From Candidatus Rifleibacterium amylolyticum (GTDB taxonomy: Bacteria > Muiribacteriota > Ozemobacteria > Ozemobacterales > Ozemobacteraceae): a DNA stretch of 64,000 nucleotides. The position numbers and the translations under genes are program-made. This document shows positions 54,014 to 62,704 of the stretch, piece by piece. The notes below the pieces were generated by a model. The model made no database searches, was not told where the DNA came from, and saw only the letters and a list, made by a program, of their open reading frames with translations. Within the stretch, counting starts at the first letter, position 1, and each line of letters starts with the position of its first letter. Location: NCBI GenBank assembly GCA_009917695.1, contig JAACJG010000003.1:248001-312000 (forward strand). Direction: 5' to 3'.

Positions 54014-56908
54014 TTACTCAAACTCGGGTGGTGCCGAAGACTGGCGGGCTTCGACGTTAATTCGCGCAATCATCTTGCTGGCATACTGCCCCTGCTGGCT
54101 CTTTGGCCCAGCTGATTTTGCGACTTTGCCAAACACCTGGGCCGCCTCTTTATAGGCGCGGCGGCGGTAATAGACCATGCCGAGGTTGAGTTTGAGAGTG
54201 ATGTCTTCAGGGCTGATAGTGGTTGCCATGACATAGGCTTTGGTGGCATCGATCAACTTGCCGGTCTTGTAATAAAGGTTGCCGAGAGCCGAGTAGACAT
54301 AAGCGGCGCGAGAATTGATCCTGATCGCTTCTTTGAGAAATTTTTCTGCTTCACGCATGGCACCGAGACGCATCTGGCGCATGCCTGCATTGAATGCCTT
54401 CTGAAACATCTCCTGCTGGCGGCGTGCCGCGGCAATTGCCTTTTCGGTTTTCTTGAATTCTTCTGGCGGCAGTATCTGTTCGAGCGCGCTCAACGCCTCG
54501 CGGCTGATGACTGCATCTTTGTCTTTAAGCGCCTGAATAAGAACGTTTTTGGCATTGATGACCCGCATGATACCAAGTGCTCTGATGGCGGCTCTTCTTT
54601 CATCCCAGTTTTCCTTGTTCTGGGCCATTTTGACGAACTCGGTGACAATGGCCGGATTGCCGAGTTCAGCCAGTGCCTCGATGTAGGCCAGGCGGACTTC
54701 ACTTTCCTGTTCTTTGTCGAAGCGCTTTTTGAGCTCTTCATAGCAGCGTGGGTGGCTGATACGGGCCAGCGCCTTGACTATATGTATTTTGAGGTCGAGC
54801 GTGTCTTCGTCGAGAAGCTTGATAAGATCTACAAAAGCACGGTTTACCCGCATTTCGCCGAGAATTTTGATTGCCTGAAATTTGAGAGCCCATGATTCGC
54901 GCTGCAGAGTCGAAATGAGGCCGGGTACCGCACGTTCATCACCGATTTTGCCAAGCGATATTATGGCGGCCATCGCGAGATCTTCATCTTCATCTTCGAG
55001 CGCTTCGATCAAGGCATTAACTGCAGAACCATCGCCAAGGGTGCCGAGAGTTTCGGCCGCGGCTATACGTGCCGGCCAGTATTCATCTTTGAGGTGCGGT
55101 TGAATGGCTTCGCTGTCGCTGTGCTTGCCTATCTGGCCAATGCTCAAAATCGCCTGGCGTCTGATTTCTTCAGATTTGCTCTGCAAAAGCTGAATGACCT
55201 GAGGACGCGCTTCGCCGCCGAAACCGATCAATGCACGTCTTATCCAGTAATTGACGTGCTCATCGAACTTGCCGAGATTGCGGCAGAGTTTTGGTATCAT
55301 CAGAGCCGGGCCGATGCGGATAAAAGTTGCGCAGACACTTTCGAGCAGCATGCGCTTCTCGCTTTTGAGCAGCGCGAAGAGATCGTCGATGATTTCGCCG
55401 CCGTAATTAGCCAACGCCTTTTGCGCCGCATCGCGGATCGATTCAGAAGGATCTTCGAGAGCTCTGAACAGCAGTGGCAGTGACATGCCGGCACGGATAC
55501 GTCCGAGAGAGCGCAAAACCCAATATCTCGCCTCTGAATCGGTAGAGTCGGTAGCGAGCGCTGTAAGTTCCATCAGCGCGTCTTCACCGTAACCGCCGAG
55601 AACGTCTGAGGTCGTTTTGCGAATTGTCCACGAGCGGTCTTTGAAAAGCTTGATCAGATGAGGGTAGATGCCGCGCGGTTTGATCTCGCCGATGGCGCGC
55701 AGAGCCCAGTAACGCACGTCTTCTTCGACTGAACTCAGTGCCTTGAGAAGATTTGCCACCGCCTTGGTGCCGAATTTTACTATAGCCCGGCAGGCATGTT
55801 TGCGTACAACCCAGGCCGGGTCAAGAAACCGTTCGATCATTGCTGGCACTGAATCAGGATTAAGGTAGTATCCCATAGATTCGAGTGCGGCCATGCGGAT
55901 TTCTGGATCGGGATCTGAAAGAAACTTCTTGATATCGGCGTATGCCGTTTGTTCGTGCATTTTGCCGAGAATTCTGATCGCCCAGTAGCGCCGTTCCTTA
56001 TCCTGACTTTCAAGGGCAGAAACCAGCGGAAAAACGGCTTCACTGCCCATGTCGGTGAGTGCCTGCGCTGCCAGGGCTCTGCCCATCCAGTATTCGCTCG
56101 ACAGCGATTCCATCAGATATGGAATCGAATGAGTGCCGAAATCCTTGAGAATCTCATATATCAGGTCGCGAATCAGCTCTGATGGCTGCGAAAGCGCTTC
56201 GAACAGCTTGGCTGCCACATTCGGGTCGCCAATTTCTCTGAGAGCTCTCAGAGCAGCGATTCTTACTCCGATATCTCGATCCTGCAGCTTTTCGAGCAGG
56301 ATTTTGGCGTGCGAACGGTCGCGCAGGTGCCCGATGCAGATGGCTGACCAGAATCTGATGTTAGAGTCATTGTCGTCTATCGCGAGCTTAAGCGCCTCAA
56401 CCGCGCCCTTGCCCATTCGAGTGACAGCAGATGCCGCTCTCGATCTGATTTTCCATGATTTATCGCCAAAAAGTCTGATGAGAAGTGCCAGGCTTGCACG
56501 CGGGTGGCGAGCCAGGCTGCGGGCGGCCATGTTGGCTACTTCATCGCGTTGATCGCGAATCAATGTCATCAGGCTTTCAATTGCATCTTCGTTATCACAG
56601 CTGCCCAGAGAATGAGCAACTCTGATTCTGACATCGGCAGACTTGTCTCTGGCCAGAGGCTGTAAAATCTCACCGAGATTTGGCGGGTTGATGAGGCTTA
56701 ACGCTTCAATTACGGCACATCTGACTTCACGTGAACGGTCTGACAGAATTTTGGTGAGAGGTTCTACGGCTATTGGGGTTTTGAGTCTGCCAAGCGACTT
56801 GACAGCTTTAAGGCGTTTGGTAATAAGCGTCGAGCGCAGTTCGGTAACCAGATCTTCGAGCTCGTTCTGTATTGCAATATCGACTTTAATCTGACTCTTC
56901 GCGGCCAT
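54014..56908 (-). CDS. Giant HEAT-repeat protein with C-terminal TPRs
   Basis: 964 residues, no signal peptide, so probably cytoplasmic. About 25 HEAT (PBS lyase type) repeats fill residues 20-790, marked by units such as VRIRVAHSLGSCDNEDAIESL and VRYWALRAIGEIKPRGIY. After a charged helix (about 810-850), two or three TPRs (AAYVYSALGNLYYKTGKLIDATKAY) complete the protein. It is a scaffold without catalytic motif. Many repeats contain RYWAxRxLG, a lineage-specific pattern. GAGGG precedes ATG 56908. Confidence 0.85.
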   Translation of the reverse strand: MAAKSQIKVDIAIQNELEDLVTELRSTLITKRLKAVKSLGRLKTPIAVEPLTKILSDRSREVRCAVIEALSLINPPNLGEILQPLARDKSADVRIRVAHSLGSCDNEDAIESLMTLIRDQRDEVANMAARSLARHPRASLALLIRLFGDKSWKIRSRAASAVTRMGKGAVEALKLAIDDNDSNIRFWSAICIGHLRDRSHAKILLEKLQDRDIGVRIAALRALREIGDPNVAAKLFEALSQPSELIRDLIYEILKDFGTHSIPYLMESLSSEYWMGRALAAQALTDMGSEAVFPLVSALESQDKERRYWAIRILGKMHEQTAYADIKKFLSDPDPEIRMAALESMGYYLNPDSVPAMIERFLDPAWVVRKHACRAIVKFGTKAVANLLKALSSVEEDVRYWALRAIGEIKPRGIYPHLIKLFKDRSWTIRKTTSDVLGGYGEDALMELTALATDSTDSEARYWVLRSLGRIRAGMSLPLLFRALEDPSESIRDAAQKALANYGGEIIDDLFALLKSEKRMLLESVCATFIRIGPALMIPKLCRNLGKFDEHVNYWIRRALIGFGGEARPQVIQLLQSKSEEIRRQAILSIGQIGKHSDSEAIQPHLKDEYWPARIAAAETLGTLGDGSAVNALIEALEDEDEDLAMAAIISLGKIGDERAVPGLISTLQRESWALKFQAIKILGEMRVNRAFVDLIKLLDEDTLDLKIHIVKALARISHPRCYEELKKRFDKEQESEVRLAYIEALAELGNPAIVTEFVKMAQNKENWDERRAAIRALGIMRVINAKNVLIQALKDKDAVISREALSALEQILPPEEFKKTEKAIAAARRQQEMFQKAFNAGMRQMRLGAMREAEKFLKEAIRINSRAAYVYSALGNLYYKTGKLIDATKAYVMATTISPEDITLKLNLGMVYYRRRAYKEAAQVFGKVAKSAGPKSQQGQYASKMIARINVEARQSSAPPEFE

Positions 56909-57043
56909 AGAATCCCTCGCACGTTATTTGATACTCTGAGCAGTATGCCCTGACCAAATAAGATAACACTATTCCCAGCTTTTTGCTCAGATGAATTTTC
57001 TGCGAATGTACAGCACATCTATTCCAGACGCTTTTGCCTCTGG

Positions 57044-57072
57044 TTGAAAAAAACAGCGTTAGCCTATATCAT
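57044..57072 (+). promoter_or_regulatory. Sigma-70 promoter
   Basis: TTGAAA (57044-57049), 17 bases, TATCAT (57067-57072), 36 bases before ATG 57108. Confidence 0.65.
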
Positions 57073-57107
57073 GAGTCTATCTGAAACTGAATTCTACGGA
57101 GTTGATC

Positions 57108-57950
57108 ATGAAAAAGGCGCTGCCGGTTGCATTATTGCTTTTGATCGCATTTTTGTTCGCTGGTTTTTTGCCGGTAATGGCTGATGAGAAGATCATAGTG
57201 CCGGGTGAACCACCAATTACCGCTTTTGCTGTCGACTGCCATATTCGACTGCTCGAATTTGTACTGACAACGCGATTGACAGTCGCTCAGAAGGATGCGT
57301 TTCTGGCCGAGATTACGAATGAATGCGCCGAGATGAGCAAAGAAGAAAAGGAAGATTTTCTTGAGGCGATAACACTGGCAGATTCACTCGCTGAACTTGA
57401 TGAAGAAGAGCTTGAAGTAGTTCAGGCAGATCTCGCTGACGATTTTGCCCAAACCGCCGCAGAAGTGCCTGAAGACGTATCTTCTCAGTTGTTCATCCGT
57501 CTGCAGAAAGAAAGTTCGCAGAAAGTTTTTCAGGAAGGCGAGATTCTGATAACGGTTCAGGCAGTAGATGCCTTTGTCGAATATCTGGCCTTTCTGGCAC
57601 AGCCTGATCAACCGGTCTGGTATGATGCTTCTGCTACAGCCGTCATTAAAGATACTCTGACCAGCAATTTTGCCAGTATGAGCCGCACCGAAAAGGATGC
57701 ACTCGAGGACTTTCAGGCTGGCTGGTATATGATCAGGGCGGCATGGCAGAATGTCGAAGATCAGAAAAAGAAGGATGCCTGGCGTCAGGGCTTTGCTGCC
57801 TGTGGCATAAAGCCGGGTATTGTGCCTGATATCAACATGATCAAAGCTGCGCTGGCCGAAAAGGTTTTTGCCGGGCTTATCGATGAGGCCGGCGAATACG
57901 GAGTAGAGCCCTATGAATGGGCTGTTGAACTTGGTGTAAGAGTCTGGTAA
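57108..57950 (+). CDS. Exported acidic helical protein, internally duplicated
   Basis: 280 residues from ATG 57108 (GGAG upstream; TTG 57102 possible). Signal peptide to about residue 25 (VMA/DE). Two related halves: AFLAEITNECAEMSKEEKEDFLEAI and, 120 residues later, TLTSNFASMSRTEKDALEDFQ, pointing to a duplicated helical unit. No family known. It ends 11 bases before the scramblase-like gene, probably one transcript. Confidence 0.65.
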   Translation: MKKALPVALLLLIAFLFAGFLPVMADEKIIVPGEPPITAFAVDCHIRLLEFVLTTRLTVAQKDAFLAEITNECAEMSKEEKEDFLEAITLADSLAELDEEELEVVQADLADDFAQTAAEVPEDVSSQLFIRLQKESSQKVFQEGEILITVQAVDAFVEYLAFLAQPDQPVWYDASATAVIKDTLTSNFASMSRTEKDALEDFQAGWYMIRAAWQNVEDQKKKDAWRQGFAACGIKPGIVPDINMIKAALAEKVFAGLIDEAGEYGVEPYEWAVELGVRVW

Positions 57951-57961
57951 GGGAGGAAGTT

Positions 57962-58540
57962 ATGGCTAACATAGCAATGAAGCACAAATACATCGTAAAG
58001 GAAATGGTGGGGGCAACCAAACTTTGCGAGTCTTACATGATTTTAGATCCGCAGAATGGCAGTTTTCTTGGCAGTATCGACGAAGAAGCGACAACAGCAC
58101 AGAGTCTTGCCCGCGCGTTCCTTGACAAGGCTTTCCTGCCGGTTAAGCTGGTTATGCGTGATCCACAGGGAAATCAGGTTCTTGAAATTACCAGGCCGGC
58201 GGCACTGGCCAGTTCAGTTTTTACCGTGCGGGGCGCCGACAACAAAATACTTGGGCGCTTGAAACAGAAGTTTTCCTTCATGAATCCAGGTGTTGCAATC
58301 GAAGACGGCAACGGGCAAAGCCTCGGTACTATCGCCGGTGGCTGGCGCTTTCGAAATTTTCAGTTCAAAGATAATAACGGCAACCCGATCGCGACGATCA
58401 GGCACAAGTCAGAAGGCTTGCTGCGCGAGCTTCTAACTACTGCCGACACCTATGAACTCGAAATTCACGCCGATACGTCGATGAGTATGATCAGCCTTGC
58501 TGCGACGGTCTGTATCGATTTTATCTATCACGAAGATTGA
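57962..58540 (+). CDS. Scramblase/LURP-one-related protein
   Basis: 192 residues, ATG 57962 behind GGGAGG. A tubby-like beta-barrel of the phospholipid-scramblase-related/LURP-one family: YMILDPQNGSFLGSI, VLEITRPAAL, FTVRGADNKILGRLKQ and a hydrophobic final helix (SMISLAATVCIDFIYH) that would occupy the barrel or the membrane. The role in bacteria is unknown. The 3' end overlaps the converging peptidase gene by 20 bases. Confidence 0.75.
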   Translation: MANIAMKHKYIVKEMVGATKLCESYMILDPQNGSFLGSIDEEATTAQSLARAFLDKAFLPVKLVMRDPQGNQVLEITRPAALASSVFTVRGADNKILGRLKQKFSFMNPGVAIEDGNGQSLGTIAGGWRFRNFQFKDNNGNPIATIRHKSEGLLRELLTTADTYELEIHADTSMSMISLAATVCIDFIYHED

Positions 58541-59441
58541 TTTTCAGCTTATTTAATCGTCGTCGTGCCCAGAGATGGGCAACTTTCCCTGCCAGATTAG
58601 CCGCTCGCAAAGAAAATTCGAGCGAGCGGCAGATAGCCGGGGTCAGGTAAGCGATTCTGATCAACTGCCAGTAAAGCGCATTCATGTCGGGTGCGCTGAA
58701 CTCTATCATGTCGCCTGATCCTTGAAGATTCCATCTTTTGCGCATTTTTTCAGCAACCGCAGCGCCATCGCGCATGGTTATGCTGGCATCGAAAGGCCCG
58801 GCCGGCCGATGCGGCGGCGGCAACCGGTCGGGTTTGCGCGTAAACGTAATCAAAGCTTCTGCTGCCTGTGCCGCCAGTTTTTTGCGTATCTCGCCGGCAG
58901 GTTCGCGCAGTGGCTTTTCAACTTCGCAGACAATCAGGCCGGGTATTACCCAGACCGCCTGGGAGCAGGCTTCCTGGCAGCCACTGAAAAATGCTGGTCG
59001 CAGACCATAATCTGCTACCGAAGAGGCAAAAAGCTCGGCTTCGCAAAGAGGATGCTCGTTAACTTCTATTTCGGCCAGCTTTGAAGTCAGTGTGTGCGGC
59101 AGAAATCCCGGGGTCCCTGATGCGGCGTGCAGGCCGACCATCATCAGCAGGTCGTAGCTGCTGACATCGCCAATGCCGATAACCGGGCCGCTCTTATAGC
59201 CCTGATCGAGCTCGACGCCTTCTATAAGAAGTTCCTTAAATATATTGTAACCGGTGCGATGAAAGTCTTTGATGCGGATATGCGTTGCGCCGGCCCGCAG
59301 CAGACTGCTGCATATTTCGTTGAGATCAAGGGTGAGACCGACACAGGCGCGTACCCAGCCGTCGTTGAAAAGCTGTGCATCCTCGCGTTGCAGGCAGGCC
59401 GTAGAACCTTCGATATCGGCAAGAATAAGTACGTTTGTCAT
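58521..59441 (-). CDS. M55 D-aminopeptidase family (DppA-like)
   Basis: 306 residues. Zinc ligands and the family pattern are visible: LADIEGST (Asp8, Glu10), DFHRTGYNI, GLHAASGTPGFLPHTLTS, and EVNEHPLCEAELFASSVADYG. DppA cleaves D-Ala dipeptides, probably from recycled peptidoglycan. About 50 residues after the catalytic domain are basic and unusual (RRRLNKLKINLRDR). The start is 2 bases after the HD-GYP gene stop, so the two are coupled. Confidence 0.82.
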   Translation of the reverse strand: MTNVLILADIEGSTACLQREDAQLFNDGWVRACVGLTLDLNEICSSLLRAGATHIRIKDFHRTGYNIFKELLIEGVELDQGYKSGPVIGIGDVSSYDLLMMVGLHAASGTPGFLPHTLTSKLAEIEVNEHPLCEAELFASSVADYGLRPAFFSGCQEACSQAVWVIPGLIVCEVEKPLREPAGEIRKKLAAQAAEALITFTRKPDRLPPPHRPAGPFDASITMRDGAAVAEKMRKRWNLQGSGDMIEFSAPDMNALYWQLIRIAYLTPAICRSLEFSLRAANLAGKVAHLWARRRLNKLKINLRDR

Positions 59442-59443
59442 GA

Positions 59444-61402
59444 TCAGCGAAACATACGGCCTTCGAGAACCCGATAAACTCTTTTATCGATAAAAATATC
59501 GACGATTTCGCGATTGATGTGGTTCTGGTCGACATCCATATGTAGTATGTCGAGGGCTTTCTGTAGCGGCACAGCCGGCTTATAAGGGCGATCCTGGGCG
59601 GTCAGAGCGTCAAAAATGTCAGCTACTCCCAGCATCTGTGATTCTATAGGAATTTCATCGCGTGTCAGATGATTGGGGTAACCTCGGCCATTAAGCTTCT
59701 CATGATGGGCATAAGCTATTTCGGGAACCCGGCTGAGGTCTTTTGTCCACGGAATTTTCGACAAAAATTTGAAAGTATGACGAACGTGTGATTCGATTTC
59801 GATTCTCTCGGCTTCTGACAAAGAACCGCGGCGTATCGAAAGAACGTGGGTTTCGCGCTCGGTAAGCATCGGCGTCATCAGTCCGTCCCGGCCAAGATGA
59901 TGTTGTTTGCCAAGCTCGATCAGCTTGTGAAAGCTTCGATCTTCGAGCAGGGATGGTTCATTGGCCTTGATCAAAAAGTCGAGGGTTTCCTGGACTTCCT
60001 GGATACGTTCTCTGAACGATGCTTCCAGTGAGGGCCTGATCAGCTGAAATCTTTCGATGCCGTTTTCTACAGCATATTCGAGGCATTCCCGGTAAAAGTC
60101 GGCTTCTATAGATTTTTTAATGTAACGGTAACGTTCTTTGAGGCTGTCCAGTTCGTATGGAAACAGCTTTTTTGCCTTGACCAGAACTTCTTCGCGCACT
60201 CCAACCTTACCGAAATCATGCAGAAGCGAAGCGTAACGCAATTCGGTCAGCTTCTTCTGGTCGAAATGAACTTTTGCCAGTTCTCCACTGCTGACCTTGT
60301 TTATTTCGTATGCCAGAGCTATAGTCAACTCGGCGACTCGCTCAGAATGACCATGTGTAGTAGGGTCGCGCGATTCGATGGCAAAGATCGATGCCTTGAC
60401 AAAGCCTTCGAACAGCCGTTTTATATCCTGATACAGTCGTGAGTTTTCGAGAGCGACAGCGGCCTGAGAGGCCAGGCTGCTCAATAACTCGACGTCATCA
60501 TGGTTGAACGGTCTGACCTGGTCGAGAGGCAACGATTGCCCGGCGACCTTCTGTGCGTAATCGGCCCGCTTGTTAATCAGCTGGATTACCCCGAGAACTT
60601 CGCCATTTTTGTTGCGCATCGGCACCGCCAGCATCGATCTGGATCGATACCCGGATTTCTGGTCGTAACTTTTATTAAAAGTAAATGAGAAAGCTGGCGG
60701 TATGTCGTAGGCGTCGAGCAGATTGACTGCTTTTTTGGCGCTGGCTGTATAGCCACAGATGCTGTGACCATCAACCGGCAGAACGGAGTTTTCTTTTACT
60801 GACCAGTCGAGGGAAACATTCTGCGACAGCTTGAAACGTAGCTGGTGCTCACCTTCAAGCAGATAGAGACTGCCGGCATCAGCTTCGGTAATGTTGCGAC
60901 TCTGGGTGAGGATAAGCTCGAGCAGCTTGTCGGGGTCGTTCTCTGAAGAAAGAGCTATGCCGATTTTATGCAGCGCATCGATATTCTCTCTGGCTGTCTG
61001 AAGCTCTTTTTCAAAGTCATGCTCAGGTAGATAACGCGCCCGGCCTGCTCGCACTTTTAGTGCCAGATCGTAAAGTTCGTTTTCGCTGACCGGCAGGCTC
61101 ACATAAGTAAAAAGTCGGTTGGCGAAGAGATGTTCGAGATAGCTCTGACTGAGCCTGTCGCCGACGATCAACAGTGGCAGATTCTTGTCGGCTTTATCGA
61201 GAAAATGAAGAAAGTTGAGGAGATTAGAAGTAAAGACCTTTTCGTATATGAATAAAATGCTGTCTTTTTCAGGATGTTTGAGCTCGGAAAACTGTTCACC
61301 GCTTAAAAAAACTGTTTTGACGTCGTCGCGTCTGAAAAAAGCAGCAAAAGGTTCTGTATCGGGAAATGCCGTTGCATATAGCCTGATCATTCGCTGCGCC
61401 AT
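59444..61402 (-). CDS. GAF/HD-GYP signalling protein
   Basis: 652 residues. An N-terminal receiver-like domain (about 1-120) without a clear phospho-Asp, a GAF domain (about 140-325), and an HD-GYP domain: HD at 395-396 (SLLHDFGKVG), and HHEKLNGRGYP around residue 567-577. HD-GYP proteins hydrolyse cyclic di-GMP, relevant to pilus and surface behaviour. Between HD and GYP about 115 extra residues, mostly helical (about 410-525), are inserted. The gene starts 18 bases above yitT's lower neighbour on the minus strand. Confidence 0.88.
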   Translation of the reverse strand: MAQRMIRLYATAFPDTEPFAAFFRRDDVKTVFLSGEQFSELKHPEKDSILFIYEKVFTSNLLNFLHFLDKADKNLPLLIVGDRLSQSYLEHLFANRLFTYVSLPVSENELYDLALKVRAGRARYLPEHDFEKELQTARENIDALHKIGIALSSENDPDKLLELILTQSRNITEADAGSLYLLEGEHQLRFKLSQNVSLDWSVKENSVLPVDGHSICGYTASAKKAVNLLDAYDIPPAFSFTFNKSYDQKSGYRSRSMLAVPMRNKNGEVLGVIQLINKRADYAQKVAGQSLPLDQVRPFNHDDVELLSSLASQAAVALENSRLYQDIKRLFEGFVKASIFAIESRDPTTHGHSERVAELTIALAYEINKVSSGELAKVHFDQKKLTELRYASLLHDFGKVGVREEVLVKAKKLFPYELDSLKERYRYIKKSIEADFYRECLEYAVENGIERFQLIRPSLEASFRERIQEVQETLDFLIKANEPSLLEDRSFHKLIELGKQHHLGRDGLMTPMLTERETHVLSIRRGSLSEAERIEIESHVRHTFKFLSKIPWTKDLSRVPEIAYAHHEKLNGRGYPNHLTRDEIPIESQMLGVADIFDALTAQDRPYKPAVPLQKALDILHMDVDQNHINREIVDIFIDKRVYRVLEGRMFR

Positions 61403-61420
61403 GGGTACTTCTCCATGAGT

Positions 61421-62305
61421 TCAACCTTTTTCCCGATTGATTTCGTCGCTGAGCCTGACAAAGCCATGTCCAAGGATCTGGCGTGCATCACCAACTATGA
61501 CGAAGGCGTCAGGGTCATACTCGTAGATGATCTGGCGCAGAATCGGCATTTCTTTGCGGCGCACGGCGGTAAGCAAAACGCTGGTCGGTTTGGCCGTGTA
61601 AACGCCGACGCCATTGAGGCAGGTCACGCCGCGATGCAGGTCTTCGATAATCGCCCAGCTGATTTCGTCTGGAAATTTTGAAATTATAAATACTGTACGG
61701 AAGACCGACATGCCCTCGAGAACGGCATCGATTACCTTGCTGCTGAAAAACACAGTTATCAGACCATAGAGAGCAAGCTCGGGGCCAAAGGCATAGCCGG
61801 CAAGTCCGGTAACCAGCACATTTGAGAACAACATCACATCTCCTACCGGAATATGGTAGCGAAAATGCAGAATCTGACTGATAATATCCACCCCACCTGT
61901 AGTACCGCCGGCTCGAAAAGTCATTCCAACGCCGACGCCTGATATCAGTCCGCCATAAAGACAGGCGAGAATTGGATCTTTCGTCAGCGGAGGCATACCG
62001 TAAACATTCATCATCAATTCGATGGCAGCTGAAGTTATCAGAATCGACAGCAGGGTTTTCCAGGCAGAGCGTCGGCCGATAAGCCAGGCCTGTAGCGAAA
62101 TCAGAATTATGTTGCCACCGAAAACAACAGCGCCAACCGGGGTTCCGATCATGTAATACAAAATGGTGGCTACGCCGGTAAGACCACCGGTCGCGATTTT
62201 ATTGGGAACGGTAAAGGCTGACAGGCTGAATGCAACCAGTATCGAGCCAACCACTATGTAGAGGATGTCTCTGATCCGGACTGCCGGCAGTGGTGCTTTG
62301 GGCAT
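61421..62305 (-). CDS. YitT-family membrane protein
   Basis: 294 residues. About five or six transmembrane helices (about 10-190), with FTVPNKIATGGLTGVATIL and RAGGTTGGVDIISQIL, both typical of the YitT/DUF161 family, then a cytoplasmic DUF2179 domain (ISWAIIEDLHRGVTCLNGVGVYT). The substrate is unknown. A TTGTCT-17-TAAAAT promoter and GGAG site precede it. Confidence 0.87.
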   Translation of the reverse strand: MPKAPLPAVRIRDILYIVVGSILVAFSLSAFTVPNKIATGGLTGVATILYYMIGTPVGAVVFGGNIILISLQAWLIGRRSAWKTLLSILITSAAIELMMNVYGMPPLTKDPILACLYGGLISGVGVGMTFRAGGTTGGVDIISQILHFRYHIPVGDVMLFSNVLVTGLAGYAFGPELALYGLITVFFSSKVIDAVLEGMSVFRTVFIISKFPDEISWAIIEDLHRGVTCLNGVGVYTAKPTSVLLTAVRRKEMPILRQIIYEYDPDAFVIVGDARQILGHGFVRLSDEINREKG

Positions 62306-62344
62306 GGAATCTCCGAACAGGAAAAGATTGGATAGAATCCATGC

Positions 62345-62373
62345 ATTTTAGCACAGGGGTGATTATTAGACAA
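62345..62373 (-). promoter_or_regulatory. Sigma-70 promoter of the YitT-family gene
   Basis: On the minus strand TTGTCT (62373-62368), 17 bases, TAAAAT (62350-62345). The neighbouring gap (62374-62487) contains only weak CTGCCGA/TCGGCAG and CCTGAT/ATCAGG hairpins. Confidence 0.7.
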
Positions 62374-62487
62374 TCTGCCGAACAGTCTTTCTTGCTTTAT
62401 CGGCAGGGTTGATTTAGCATTCTGCCATGATCCTGATGTGGTAAAATAATCAGGCAGGGTTTAAGTTCGTCGAAAAGTTATGAATGA

Positions 62488-62622
62488 TTACTCTTCGTTA
62501 TTGAAGTTGCCACGGTAAAATATGACAAATTTGCAGTGGGCGCAGTTAAGAGTAAAGTAAGGGCTCTGACGACCTGAATGAGACTTTCTGACCATTGGGG
62601 TACTGCATTGTGGGCAAAGCAT
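62488..62622 (-). CDS. 44-residue zinc-ribbon protein
   Basis: ATG 62622 to TAA 62488, with AGGAGG nine bases upstream. It opens MLCPQCSTPM and later has LNCAHCKFVIFYRG: two CxxC knuckles 20 residues apart, the spacing of a zinc ribbon. The hydrophobic FVIF end is typical of such mini proteins. Function unknown; it could be a nucleic-acid or protein adaptor. It diverges from the sensor gene. Confidence 0.72.
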   Translation of the reverse strand: MLCPQCSTPMVRKSHSGRQSPYFTLNCAHCKFVIFYRGNFNNEE

Positions 62623-62659
62623 TCCGGGCCTCCTGTTTCGTGATTCACGAGTATTGGAC

Positions 62660-62689
62660 TTGTCGTTTTTTTATAGGTTCCAGTAATAT
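62660..62689 (+). promoter_or_regulatory. Possible sigma-70 promoter of the sensor gene
   Basis: TTGTCG (62660-62665), 18 bases, TAATAT (62684-62689). It would give a leader of about 9 bases without a ribosome site. Confidence 0.45.
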
Positions 62690-62704
62690 TATCGGCATTT
62701 ATAT

